From assembly GCA_024398845.1 (NCBI GenBank), contig JAKSIM010000026.1, positions 1 to 39,274 of the forward strand: DNA of 39,274 nt, in the 5' to 3' direction. The position numbers were made by a program, and so were the translations under genes. This document shows, piece after piece, positions 1 through 8,168 of the stretch. The notes under the pieces were generated by a model. That model did not search any database and was not told the DNA's origin. It was given only the letters and a program-made list of their open reading frames with translations. Each line of letters opens with the position of its first letter. Positions within the stretch are counted from its first letter, which is position 1. The DNA is from Fibrobacter sp. (GTDB lineage: Bacteria; Fibrobacterota; Fibrobacteria; Fibrobacterales; Fibrobacteraceae).

Positions 1-231
1 GTCTCTCGTCTGTAGGCCGAAGGCCGTTCTCTCGTCTAATTAGTGGTTGGTGGTTAGTGGTTGGTGGTTAGTGGTTAATGGGCGGCTGCGCCGCCATTAT
101 TTCATCTCTCGTCTCTCGTCTGTAGGCCGAAGGCCGTTCTCTCGTCTAATTAGTGGTTGGTGGTTGGTGGTTAGTAAATGCAGGCTTCTTTCTGCAAATT
201 TAGCAAAAGGCGAGAGTCGCGACCGCCGAGT
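1..231. repeat. Mosaic of short direct repeats and palindromes
   Basis: A 55-bp segment at 1-55 is repeated exactly at 111-165. Each copy holds a GTCTCTCGTC-type module around GGCCGAAGGCC, then an AATTAG linker and G-rich heptamers of the form GTTAGTG/GTTGGTG (39-80 and 149-177). Between the copies is a perfect hairpin GGCGGC-TGC-GCCGCC at 81-95. I see no gene here. The block lies just beyond the 3' end of the HAD gene on the minus strand. The same modules recur at 8169-8208, 12124-12199 and 33117-33140, so this is a dispersed family rather than a local accident. Confidence 0.9.
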
Positions 232-292
232 TTACTCGAGCGGGCATGACCGAGCCAAGCTAAATGCGTTCGTAGAACGCAAATTTAGCAAA
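194..292. repeat. 14-bp direct repeats flanking the HAD gene stop
   Basis: The word GCAAATTTAGCAAA occurs at 194-207 and again at 279-292, on either side of the stop codon (232-234) of the minus-strand HAD gene. Between them is a stem-loop GCGTTC-GTA-GAACGC (266-280). The second copy lies inside the coding sequence. This is consistent with a small insertion or slippage that replaced the original C-terminus, but it could be chance reuse of an AT-rich word. Confidence 0.6.
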
Positions 293-903
293 TGCGGGAT
301 GTGGAAATCCACCCAGTCGGGGGCTTCAATGTTCGGATTCACGAGAATGGTCGTCCAACCGCGGGCATGAGCGGGCTCCAAATTGCGGAGCGAATCCTCC
401 AAAAGCACAATTTCACGCCTGTTTTGGGGCAATTGACCGCGAGCCTCCAACCAGGACTCCATTTTTTCGTAGGCACTCTCGTGAGGTTTCCCGACCCAGT
501 CCATCAATTTCAAATCAAAAACGGCCTCGATGCCCGAATCAATTTTCATGTGCGCCATACCGGCCTCGCTCCAATCGTGACGTCCATTGGTAAAAACGTA
601 ACGATGCCCAGGCAAGCTCTTTAAAAGTTCCAATTTTTGTGGGGCTTCCTTGGGGTAAATCAAGTATTCCGGTTCATGGATAAAGTCGAAGAATTCATCC
701 GGATCCGTGCCGTTCATCGCCATAAGCCCAGAGAGAGTCGTGCCAAAGCGCAACAGGTAATCCTTACGGATTTTCGTCGCATTTTCAAAATCTCCGCCCA
801 CTGTTTTTTGGACGAATTCTGCAATACGCTTATCCAACGAATTGAGCACAAAGCGCTCCTCTTCGCCATAAAGCGTCAAATCGTAATCAAAGAGCCAGAC
901 CAG
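232..903 (-). CDS. HAD-superfamily hydrolase, pyrimidine 5'-nucleotidase-like
   Basis: The product resembles HAD phosphatases of the pyrimidine 5'-nucleotidase type, which dephosphorylate small phosphoesters such as nucleoside monophosphates. Motif I is the DYDLTLYG stretch (nucleophile Asp), motif II is the Thr of VFTNG, motif III the Lys of GKPHESAYE, and motif IV the acidic pair in LLEDSLRNL. The frame has no ATG, GTG or TTG upstream of motif I: the first standard start (TTG at 879) would delete the nucleophile. I therefore extend to a CTG at 901-903, which would overlap the dgt stop codon (906-908) region closely and suggests coupled translation. The last roughly 15 residues run into repeat sequence and look unlike a normal family end. 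Substrate unknown; cytoplasmic. Confidence 0.75.
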   Translation of the reverse strand: MVWLFDYDLTLYGEEERFVLNSLDKRIAEFVQKTVGGDFENATKIRKDYLLRFGTTLSGLMAMNGTDPDEFFDFIHEPEYLIYPKEAPQKLELLKSLPGHRYVFTNGRHDWSEAGMAHMKIDSGIEAVFDLKLMDWVGKPHESAYEKMESWLEARGQLPQNRREIVLLEDSLRNLEPAHARGWTTILVNPNIEAPDWVDFHIPHLLNLRSTNAFSLARSCPLE

Positions 904-905
904 AG

Positions 906-2213
906 CTACACTCCCATGGCAAGGCCACCAATTTGGCGGGCCAAATAAGTGGCGTAATTATCAGTCATGCCGCTTACAAAGTCAAGTACCTGGTGGTACG
1001 CCTCGGCGGCGGTCACGCTCTGCCCGATTTTGGCCTGGCCAATCAGGCGCACAATGCGGTCCGCACGGTACGAGTTCTTGCCGTTCAAGCGGTAATCGTA
1101 AACACCGTTGATAAAGGCGTCCAAAACAGTTGCAAGTGTCGTATAGCTACCCACTTCGAGTTCCGTTTTGCGGCGGTCCGGGTAAATGCGTTCTACGCCA
1201 AGGCGTTTTGCAATGCGGATTCCCCACATCACATCGGACTTGGAAAGATCTATCAAATGCTTTTGGAGCGAACCCTCCATAATTTGTTCGTAATTATTTA
1301 CGAATACCACAGCCACATCGTCAATCAAGTTCTGAATAGCCTTACCGCGAATACTGCTCAAAAAATCGCGGAAGTTGCGCCCATTTTCTTCGTATTCCTG
1401 GTCAATGTTCACTTCGGGTCCGCACAAATAGCTGAACATGTCGCGCACATCGGCAAACGTGAGGATTCCAAGTTCAATAGCGTCTTCCACATCAAGGATA
1501 GAATAGCAAATGTCGTCGGCGGCTTCCATCAGGTAAACGAGCGGGTGGCGCACCCACTTGCCACAGCCAATTTCCGGGAGGCCAAGTGTCTCTGCGGTAA
1601 TGCCGTACAAATCCGCTTCCGTAGAAAACAGGCTCGTGGGGCAACCATACTTGGCAAGTTGCGGGTACTTAATCATGGAACCGATGGTCGCATAGGTAAG
1701 ACGCATACCGCCATCCAAAAAGTGATATTCCAGTTTGCTCAAAATGCGGTGGCCCTGGGCGTTACCATCAAAATTTTCAAAGTCAGCGACTTCCTTTTCG
1801 CTCAAATCGCGAAGCGGAGCGCTATTGTGGTTCTTGCGAAACCATTCACGAATAGCGGCTTCACCGGCGTGGCCAAACGGCGGGTTTCCAATATCGTGCG
1901 CAAGGCAAGCCGATTGCACAATGGTCCCGAACTGGTATTCGTTAATGTACTTGGGCAAATACTGCTTAATCAAGTGGTAAACCGTAATCGCAAGGCTTCG
2001 GCCAACGCTCGAAACTTCAATGCTGTGAGTCAATCGGCTATGCACATGGTCATTCACCGAGAACGGATGCACTTGGGTTTTGCGACCCAGGCGGCGAAAT
2101 GCCGTCGAAAAAACAATACGGTCATAATCGCGATGGTAATCAGAACGGTTCGGGTCACGGTCCGCAGAATGGCCGTAACGCGTAGCAGAAAGTAAAGTTT
2201 CCCAATTGAGCAT
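906..2213 (-). CDS. dgt: dGTP triphosphohydrolase
   Basis: A 435-residue HD-domain phosphohydrolase of the dGTPase family, which hydrolyses dGTP (or other dNTPs) to the deoxynucleoside and triphosphate. Visible signatures: the N-terminal DYDRIVFSTAFRRLGRKTQV block (residues 29-48), metal ligand H63 in RLTHSIEV, and the HD pair H106-D107 in CLAHDIGNPPFGHAGE; a further Asp lies in EAADDICYS. The length is close to the family norm. ATG start at 2213, with a CTATAT -10-like element just upstream (2221-2226). The HAD gene follows immediately, so the two probably form one transcript: a dNTPase with a possible nucleotidase fits nucleotide-pool control. Divergent from the pseudouridine synthase gene. 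Confidence 0.95.
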   Translation of the reverse strand: MLNWETLLSATRYGHSADRDPNRSDYHRDYDRIVFSTAFRRLGRKTQVHPFSVNDHVHSRLTHSIEVSSVGRSLAITVYHLIKQYLPKYINEYQFGTIVQSACLAHDIGNPPFGHAGEAAIREWFRKNHNSAPLRDLSEKEVADFENFDGNAQGHRILSKLEYHFLDGGMRLTYATIGSMIKYPQLAKYGCPTSLFSTEADLYGITAETLGLPEIGCGKWVRHPLVYLMEAADDICYSILDVEDAIELGILTFADVRDMFSYLCGPEVNIDQEYEENGRNFRDFLSSIRGKAIQNLIDDVAVVFVNNYEQIMEGSLQKHLIDLSKSDVMWGIRIAKRLGVERIYPDRRKTELEVGSYTTLATVLDAFINGVYDYRLNGKNSYRADRIVRLIGQAKIGQSVTAAEAYHQVLDFVSGMTDNYATYLARQIGGLAMGV

Positions 2214-2305
2214 AACAAAAATATAGTATTTTACGCGCTCTCCTTGCAGAGGAGAGCCTTTACAAGTCTAGGAATCCAGATGATAAATTTCTATATTGCC
2301 TGTTA
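2214..2305. promoter_or_regulatory. Divergent promoter region dgt / pseudouridine synthase
   Basis: This 92-bp gap has -10-like CTATAT elements facing both ways: 2221-2226 on the minus strand for dgt, and CTATATT at 2291-2297 on the plus strand, only 8 bp before the ATG at 2306. A stem GCTCTCC/GGAGAGC (2237-2257, 7-nt loop) sits between them. The very short distance to the plus-strand ATG suggests a leaderless or near-leaderless transcript, or that the true promoter lies further upstream. Confidence 0.45.
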
Positions 2306-3355
2306 ATGATTACACGTTTGATTGACCGCAATTTTGCCAACATGCGCCTGGACCGATTCCTGCGCAAGGCCTTCCCCGACGAATCCCTATCCGTCTTTTT
2401 TGCAGTTCTCCGTAAAAAGAAAATCCGTGTGAACGGAGTCATCGGCAAGGCGAACCAGATGCTCGCCGAAGGCGACGTCATCAACATTTACGAGAATTTT
2501 AAAAGCGTTCCAATCAACGAAGAAAAACAAGAGACAAAAAACGAAAACGAAAAAAACGTTCAAGATTTTTCTTGGAGTAGTTCAAAGTCCGGCTGGGGCA
2601 AGTCCAAAACCTCTACCGAAAAGAATGCCGCCTGGGGCGTTTCGCGCAAGCTCGACATTGTAATTCAAACCGAAGACTACGTCGTTGTCAACAAGCCCTC
2701 GGGACTCGCAAGCCAACCCGGAAGCGGTACGCGCCCCGGCGAAAGCCTTGTGGAATACCTCTGGGAATGGGGCCGCGAAGAAGGTCTCGATTTTCGCCCA
2801 ACAATCGCTCACCGTCTGGACCAAGAAACTTCGGGCCTTTTGATTGCCGCCCTCCACGGTGACACGCTCCGCGACCTCACTCGTCTCATTCGCGAACACG
2901 AAGTCGACAAGTTCTATTTCGCCCTCGTCAAGGGGAACCTCAAGCGCGACAAGGGGACCATCGACGAGACTCTCACCCGCACCGATGCCGCCAAGGGCAG
3001 CAAAATGAAGGTCGGAGAAAACGGCAAGGACGCCCAGCGCGCCATTACGCACTACCACGTAAAACAGCATTACGAGGGTTACGATCTCGTCAAAATCAAG
3101 CTCGAAACCGGACGCATGCATCAGATTCGCGCGCACTTCGCAAGCATCGGCCACCCACTTTTGGGCGACACTCGCTATGGCGACTTCGCTCTCAACCGCG
3201 AAGTCAAAAAAGAACTCGGTCTCCACCGCCTGTTTTTGCACAGTTGCCGTTTAGAATTCACCTGGAAGGGCGACAAAATCGTCCTTGACAGCCCGCTTCC
3301 CAAGGAACTGCAAGACGTTGTAAACCAGCTCAAGCCAATAAAAGCCAAAGAATGA
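2306..3355 (+). CDS. RluA-family 23S rRNA/tRNA pseudouridine synthase
   Basis: A 349-residue pseudouridine synthase that isomerises specific uridines in rRNA or tRNA. An S4 RNA-binding domain occupies residues 1-65 (LDRFLRKAFP, KKIRVNG). The catalytic domain starts near residue 115 and contains HRLDQETSGLL with the catalytic Asp at D172; later motifs are GRMHQIRAHFA and GHPLLGDTRYG. Between them is a low-complexity Lys/Asn/Ser-rich linker at about 70-112, longer than usual. Domain order fits RluC/RluD-type enzymes, but the target uridine cannot be told from sequence. The TGA stop overlaps the ATG of the next gene (ATGA), indicating translational coupling. Confidence 0.93.
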   Translation: MITRLIDRNFANMRLDRFLRKAFPDESLSVFFAVLRKKKIRVNGVIGKANQMLAEGDVINIYENFKSVPINEEKQETKNENEKNVQDFSWSSSKSGWGKSKTSTEKNAAWGVSRKLDIVIQTEDYVVVNKPSGLASQPGSGTRPGESLVEYLWEWGREEGLDFRPTIAHRLDQETSGLLIAALHGDTLRDLTRLIREHEVDKFYFALVKGNLKRDKGTIDETLTRTDAAKGSKMKVGENGKDAQRAITHYHVKQHYEGYDLVKIKLETGRMHQIRAHFASIGHPLLGDTRYGDFALNREVKKELGLHRLFLHSCRLEFTWKGDKIVLDSPLPKELQDVVNQLKPIKAKE

Positions 3356-6171
3356 TAATAAACAGATTTAAAAATCATGTAAAAAAATTGGCGGTAGCGT
3401 CATTTGTAGCGCTATCACTCGTGGCCTGTGGCGACGATTCCAGTTCCGAGCCCGTCGAAGAAATCGTTGATGAAAGTTCATCTAGCGAAATCTTCAGCAG
3501 TTCCGATTTCGCAAAATCATCCGCAAGAAATTCAAGTTCCTCTTTATCTGGCTATTCCTATGCAGAAACAGCAACAAGGGGCCTTGTTCTCGTTAATGAC
3601 ACTCATAAAAAAGTCGAGCTAGAAAACAGCATGAAGGTCAATCTTGACTACGACTTTTATATTGGCAAAAGCGAGGTGACCTGTGGCGATTTTTACAAAA
3701 CATCGCCGCATCCACCCACAGTAAACACAGCGTGTCCCTCCGACAGCCTCCCCGTTGGGGGCGTATCTTTTTTTGACATCGTCTTATACCTCAACGCCAA
3801 AAGCGTTCTAAACAACCTGGATACAGCCTATACCTACACAGGCATATTATTTGATACCGAGGGGCACGTACTCAACTTGGAAGGCCTCGCCTACCACAAT
3901 GACGCCAATGGATTTCGCCTTCCCACAGAAGCCGAATGGACATACGTGGCTAGCAAAAAATGGGACCCGAGCAAAAGCTGGAACAGCGGGAACTCCGGTT
4001 TCACCTCGCACAACGTTTGCTCTAGCACAACCGACAGCCTTGAGTTTTGCGACTTTGCAGGAAACGTCGGGGAATGGGCCAACGATTGGTTCGCCCCGCT
4101 ATTCGACACAACCGTCACCAATTACACCGGCGCCCCCGATGGAGGAACGATTGGTAAAAGAGTCGTTAAAGGAGGAGCCTACAATACCGCTGTAGAATCC
4201 ATCAACCTCTTTAGCCGTAACGACATATACACAATCACTTCTTCTACGCATGCAAACTACATTGGCTTCCGCATTGCGCTTGGCAAGATTCCAAACCCCA
4301 CATGGTTCGGCGCGGGTAAAAATGTTGTTGCCAGCAGAACCATTCCCCTGGCAAGCGCAACCGTATTAAAGAACATCTACAAAACATACAACATCAAGCT
4401 CGTTTTTCGCAATGACGTTTCACAAACACTTTCGCTTATCAAGTACAACGAAGACATTGCGGCCGTTCTAGACATCAACGATACGATTGACGCCTACCAT
4501 CCCGATATTTCTCCCGACGGCAAATACGTCGCCTTTTGCACAGGAATTGAAGGCGTTTCCGGGAAATCCAAAATTTACGTGCGCAATCTCAATGAAACCG
4601 AAATCAAGCACGAAGAACTTTTGGTCGACAACGCCGCCATTCCGCGTTGGCGCGTACTTGAAAACGGCGACACAGTTATTACTTACGTCTCTGACGCTGG
4701 CAACAATAAGAACGACGCTACGTTCGCCTCAACCAGCACATGGCAAGTCCGTTTTGAAGGCGGCAAATTTGGCACTCCCGAAAAATTATTCGACGGAGCT
4801 TACCACGGCGGCATCAGCGAAGACGGGAAGTTCGCCGTCACAGGCGCCCGACTCCTTCGAGCCCGTATAAATGACATTGATACAATTTGGTTCAACGGAG
4901 AACAAGCCTGCAATGCAAGCCTCGCCATGGATGGTACCAAACGCACGGCATTCCTGGACTTTGCCGGTAAAACAGGAATCGACTTTACCGGAACAAGTTA
5001 CGCCGCCCACGAATACCTGTTTATCGCAGACAGTACCGGCAAGTTGATCAAATATATCAAGGCCCCCGCTGGTTACACCTTTGACCACATTGAATGGGCT
5101 TCCGATGGGAACATCTCGAATATCATCGCAACACTCGCCGACCTCAACGGAGCGCATACCAAGATTGTCTTGGTAAACGCCGTTACCGGACAAATTACGG
5201 AACTTGCACAAAGCGATGAACTTTGGCATCCCGACTTGTGGATACAACAATCGCCCTCCAAAATTTCAGGTAGCACCGTGCAAACCGATAGTGCCGGCAT
5301 CTACTTTATTTCGGGCTACCCGGAATACGCCATCCAGTGGCGCTATAAAATGGAATTGTTCTGGCAATTCAAGGATTCCGCAAACACGGTCATTTTAGGC
5401 TCCTCTCGCTCCCACTACGGGATTGTCCCGGAGAACATCACGGCTCCTGATTTCGCCATCAACATGGCTTGCCCCTTCAATGTCAATTACGGGGTTCACT
5501 TCCTTTTCAAGAATTACATTGTAAACCACATGTCAAAACTCAAAAACGTGATTATCGGAATAGATCTTGACCGATTCCTCGTCTCGGATGAATCCAATTT
5601 CTTCAAGGTTTTATACAGAAATCTCCCCGGTTATATGTACGACGAACGCCATGAATTTTGGCCAGAAGGCGCTCCGGCCGAAATGTACGAACTAACGCAT
5701 GGAGCCCTCGGCCTCGAAAGCTATGCAACCCACTTGCTCCCAACCCGTGGTTTTGACGACGGTCCCGGATACACTTGGCCTATTACCACACAAATTGTTC
5801 GCGATACCATATGGACCAAAGAGGATTCCATCACCTATTACTCTAGCTTCAACTATCTCAAAGAAACCATCAAACTCGCCCACGAGCATAACATTCGCGT
5901 AATTGGTGTCGAACTTCCATACAACCCCAGGTACCGCAACACGGGCTCCTATTGCAAGGAAGGGCTCCAGAGGAGTAAAGCCGTGACCCTGCTGCAAGAA
6001 ATTGCAGATTTGAGCAAAACCAACCCCAACTTTGTTTTTTACGATGCGAACCAAATGGGAAACCACGATTTTGAAGGGGATGTCGCCCGCGACTCAGACC
6101 ATTTAGGTCACCTAGGCGCTCTCCGAGTTACTACAAAAATCGATTCCGTTATGAAAAACACTACTTTTTAA
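3352..6171 (+). CDS. Large lipoprotein: FGE-like, beta-propeller and SGNH-like regions
   Basis: A 939-residue lipoprotein (lipobox ending LVAC, Cys26) followed by an acidic Ser-rich linker (27-70). Residues about 85-310 look like a formylglycine-generating-enzyme/SUMF1-type fold (GFRLPTEAEWTYVA, FAGNVGEWANDWF, VVKGGAYN, GFRIALG), but the Cys pair expected after the GGxxN motif is absent, so it is probably not catalytic. Residues about 380-650 carry TolB/WD-like repeats (HPDISPDGKYVAF, HGGISEDGKFAV). The last 280 residues contain ILGSSRSHYG (G683-S685) and DSDHLGHLGA (D914, H917), resembling SGNH blocks I and V. The architecture matches, from memory, Fibrobacter paralogous family TIGR02171, of unknown function. 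Start overlaps the previous stop by 4 bp. Probably outer-membrane anchored; the role is not established. Confidence 0.85.
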   Translation: MIINRFKNHVKKLAVASFVALSLVACGDDSSSEPVEEIVDESSSSEIFSSSDFAKSSARNSSSSLSGYSYAETATRGLVLVNDTHKKVELENSMKVNLDYDFYIGKSEVTCGDFYKTSPHPPTVNTACPSDSLPVGGVSFFDIVLYLNAKSVLNNLDTAYTYTGILFDTEGHVLNLEGLAYHNDANGFRLPTEAEWTYVASKKWDPSKSWNSGNSGFTSHNVCSSTTDSLEFCDFAGNVGEWANDWFAPLFDTTVTNYTGAPDGGTIGKRVVKGGAYNTAVESINLFSRNDIYTITSSTHANYIGFRIALGKIPNPTWFGAGKNVVASRTIPLASATVLKNIYKTYNIKLVFRNDVSQTLSLIKYNEDIAAVLDINDTIDAYHPDISPDGKYVAFCTGIEGVSGKSKIYVRNLNETEIKHEELLVDNAAIPRWRVLENGDTVITYVSDAGNNKNDATFASTSTWQVRFEGGKFGTPEKLFDGAYHGGISEDGKFAVTGARLLRARINDIDTIWFNGEQACNASLAMDGTKRTAFLDFAGKTGIDFTGTSYAAHEYLFIADSTGKLIKYIKAPAGYTFDHIEWASDGNISNIIATLADLNGAHTKIVLVNAVTGQITELAQSDELWHPDLWIQQSPSKISGSTVQTDSAGIYFISGYPEYAIQWRYKMELFWQFKDSANTVILGSSRSHYGIVPENITAPDFAINMACPFNVNYGVHFLFKNYIVNHMSKLKNVIIGIDLDRFLVSDESNFFKVLYRNLPGYMYDERHEFWPEGAPAEMYELTHGALGLESYATHLLPTRGFDDGPGYTWPITTQIVRDTIWTKEDSITYYSSFNYLKETIKLAHEHNIRVIGVELPYNPRYRNTGSYCKEGLQRSKAVTLLQEIADLSKTNPNFVFYDANQMGNHDFEGDVARDSDHLGHLGALRVTTKIDSVMKNTTF

Positions 6172-6212
6172 AGAAATTTTTACAAAAAAGTTGCTTTTCT
6201 TATAAAAATTTG

Positions 6213-6220
6213 TATCTTTG
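6213..6220 (+). promoter_or_regulatory. TATCTTTG -10-like element for the DUF975 gene
   Basis: TATCTTTG matches the Bacteroidota-type -7 consensus TAnnTTTG. A TTGC element lies 18 bp upstream at 6191-6194. The ATG is at 6282 with a GAGGGG Shine-Dalgarno at 6271-6276, giving a leader of roughly 55 nt. Motif match only. Confidence 0.45.
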
Positions 6221-6281
6221 ATAAGATGTGGTCTTCATACAAAAGATTACATCTTGTTTAACATCAAAAAGAGGGGAAATT

Positions 6282-7019
6282 ATGATATCTTCTAATAAGG
6301 TAATCAACGAACGCGCCCGAGCAGCCTTAAAAGGCCAATGGAACAAGAGCGCCCTGCTCACGCTACTCGTAACTATTTTTAGCATAGTCTTAAGCGTCGT
6401 ACTTGACGGTTCCCATTTAGGACTGCCCAAAACATTTAACGCCCCCATTTCTGTTCTCTTATTCATAATTCTGGAATTCATCAACATCGGGTACAATTTC
6501 GTTTTCTACAACGTTTCCGAAGGTAAAAAGTGCAACTACAACGACATAACCATCGCCAAAAAGAAGCTTTGGCGAAACTTTATGACGGTACTAATCTTGA
6601 ACCTCGTCACGTCCGCGTATTTCCTCGCGATTTTATACCTGTCTATATGCATAGCCCCGAGCAAAATCGAATTTACACCTAGTTTATTCATAGCCGCAGG
6701 TTTCTTTGCAGTAGCCATAGCAGTTCCCTTCTACTTCTTTTTTCCGACCTACTACTTCTTGTACTTTAAAATGGCCCTTGACGAAACAAGCTCCCCCACA
6801 GAAATCATTAAGCAAACTTACCGTTCCGTATCAAAGCGCAACAAGCAATTTTTTATGCTCATGTTACGCTTTACCGGTTGGTGCCTGCTCTGCATTGTCA
6901 CCTTGGGCATAGCCTTTATGTGGGTTGCCCCATACATGTGCACAAGCTTTGCGATTCTCTACAAAGAAACGCAACAAGCTTATGAACCCAATATAAACGA
7001 AGCCGTTGTCGTGGCTTAA
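6282..7019 (+). CDS. DUF975-family integral membrane protein
   Basis: A 245-residue multi-pass membrane protein. The N-terminus (NERARAALKGQWNKSALLTLL) is the typical DUF975 entry: a short amphipathic R-A-LKG-W helix before the first membrane span. About five to six hydrophobic segments follow, near residues 20-40, 55-75, 95-115, 130-155 and 200-230. The family has no firmly known biochemical function. I choose the ATG at 6282 because GAGGGG lies 6 bp upstream; the open frame continues 18 codons further upstream (to an ATG at 6228), without a ribosome-binding site. It is transcribed in the same direction as the lipoprotein gene but has its own candidate promoter. Convergent with the NamZ-like gene. 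Confidence 0.85.
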   Translation: MISSNKVINERARAALKGQWNKSALLTLLVTIFSIVLSVVLDGSHLGLPKTFNAPISVLLFIILEFINIGYNFVFYNVSEGKKCNYNDITIAKKKLWRNFMTVLILNLVTSAYFLAILYLSICIAPSKIEFTPSLFIAAGFFAVAIAVPFYFFFPTYYFLYFKMALDETSSPTEIIKQTYRSVSKRNKQFFMLMLRFTGWCLLCIVTLGIAFMWVAPYMCTSFAILYKETQQAYEPNINEAVVVA

Positions 7020-7031
7020 AGTCAGTAGTTA

Positions 7032-7054
7032 CGGCCTAAATAAATTATAGGCCG
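7032..7054. terminator. Inverted repeat between convergent genes
   Basis: CGGCCTA and TAGGCCG form a 7-bp perfect stem with a 9-nt AT-rich loop. It overlaps the stop codon of the minus-strand gene (7045-7047) and lies 13 bp after the stop of the plus-strand gene. No T-tract follows on either side, so it is a weak bidirectional terminator at best. Confidence 0.35.
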
Positions 7055-8142
7055 CTTTCAATAAATTCCTTGCGGAATGTTCCATTGCCAAGTAGAATAT
7101 CTATCGGCAATTTTTTGTATTCATATTCGTACGGAGGCTGTTTCCAAGCGAAGTCGTTCGGATACTTGTGGAAAATGTACTGCAGCAGTTTCACGGCCAT
7201 GTCAAAACTGCGGAACTCGTTGCGATCCGTTACGTGAATTTGTGCACCGCCGCAGATTTGGCCTGCGCCCTTGTGGAACGTGGGCTGGAAGTAGTTCTCG
7301 CGGAAATACACACCCGGAAGTTTCAAGCCATTCATGTACTTGCAAAGATCCACAGCGTCAATAAACGGAGCACCAAAGATTTCGAACGGACGCGTTGTGC
7401 CACGGCCTTCACTCACGTTGGTCGCTTCAAAAAGGCACATGCCCGGGTAAACGATAGCCGTATCGAGCGTCGGCATGTTCGGGCTTGGCAAAATCCACGG
7501 GAGACCAGTCTGGTCATACCACATTTCACGTTCATAGCCATCCATGTGCATCACGTAAAGTTCGCTCTTGGGGAAGCATTCCGCCTTGAACTGTTCAGCA
7601 AGTTCGCCAATGGTTTTGGCGTGACGCGTGCGAATACTGTGGAGTCCGACAAAACTCGTATAGTTGAGGTCGAGAACCGGGCCTTCCTCATCGACGCAGT
7701 TTATGGGGTTCGGACGATCCACCACAACCACAGGGATGCCGGCCTTTTCGCAGGCCTTCATTACCAAGTAAAGCGTCCAAATAAAAGTATAGTAGCGGGC
7801 GCCCACATCCTGCAAGTCCACGAGCATCACATCTACATGACTGAGCATTTCGGCAGTGGGCTCGCGATGCTCTCCGTACAAGCTGTAAACCGGAATTCCG
7901 AGTTCGGGATCGGTGTAGCCTTCCCATTCAATCATGTTGTCTTGGGTATGTCCTTTGATGCCGTGTTGCGGGCCAAAAAGAGCGCTGAGTTTAAAAAGTT
8001 TACCGTCATACTCTTTTAAAAGATCCAGTGTGTAACGGAGGTCTGCACAAACGGAAGCCGGATGAAGGACAGCGCCAAGGCGCTTGCCGCGAAGATTCAT
8101 CGGGAAAGACTTTTCAAAATGAGAAAGCGCAAGAGTAACCAT
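7045..8142 (-). CDS. DUF1343/NamZ-like exo-beta-N-acetylmuramidase family protein
   Basis: A 365-residue member of the DUF1343 family, whose characterised member NamZ (GH171) removes MurNAc from the non-reducing end of peptidoglycan fragments. Conserved stretches: LFGPQHGIKG, DLQDVGARYYTFIWTL, VVVDRPNPIN, GLPWILPSPNMPTLDTA, NVSEGRGTTRPFEIFGAP and the C-terminal KLPIDILLGN. Two departures: no signal peptide (the protein starts directly before the NLRGKRLGAVLHPAS block), suggesting a cytoplasmic enzyme; and the C-terminus stops soon after PIDILLGN, where relatives I recall continue about 25-30 residues. Start is the ATG at 8142; a TTG at 8151 is possible. Monocistronic, with G-rich heptamer repeats in its upstream region. 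Confidence 0.85.
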   Translation of the reverse strand: MVTLALSHFEKSFPMNLRGKRLGAVLHPASVCADLRYTLDLLKEYDGKLFKLSALFGPQHGIKGHTQDNMIEWEGYTDPELGIPVYSLYGEHREPTAEMLSHVDVMLVDLQDVGARYYTFIWTLYLVMKACEKAGIPVVVVDRPNPINCVDEEGPVLDLNYTSFVGLHSIRTRHAKTIGELAEQFKAECFPKSELYVMHMDGYEREMWYDQTGLPWILPSPNMPTLDTAIVYPGMCLFEATNVSEGRGTTRPFEIFGAPFIDAVDLCKYMNGLKLPGVYFRENYFQPTFHKGAGQICGGAQIHVTDRNEFRSFDMAVKLLQYIFHKYPNDFAWKQPPYEYEYKKLPIDILLGNGTFRKEFIESGL

Positions 8143-8168
8143 AATAGACAAGAGAAGTTGGGGTTAAA

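Noticed and set aside
39..180. CRISPR-like repeats
   Set aside because: The repeat unit is 7 bp and contiguous without spacers; the 55-bp copies are only two and there are no cas genes.
933..2195. 420-codon open frame on the plus strand
   Set aside because: It is fully antisense to dgt, has no ribosome-binding site and no recognisable domain. The biased codon use of the real gene keeps the opposite frame free of stops.
3600..4300. Active formylglycine-generating enzyme and a partner sulfatase
   Set aside because: The FGE-like domain lacks the expected Cys pair and no sulfatase gene is in the window.
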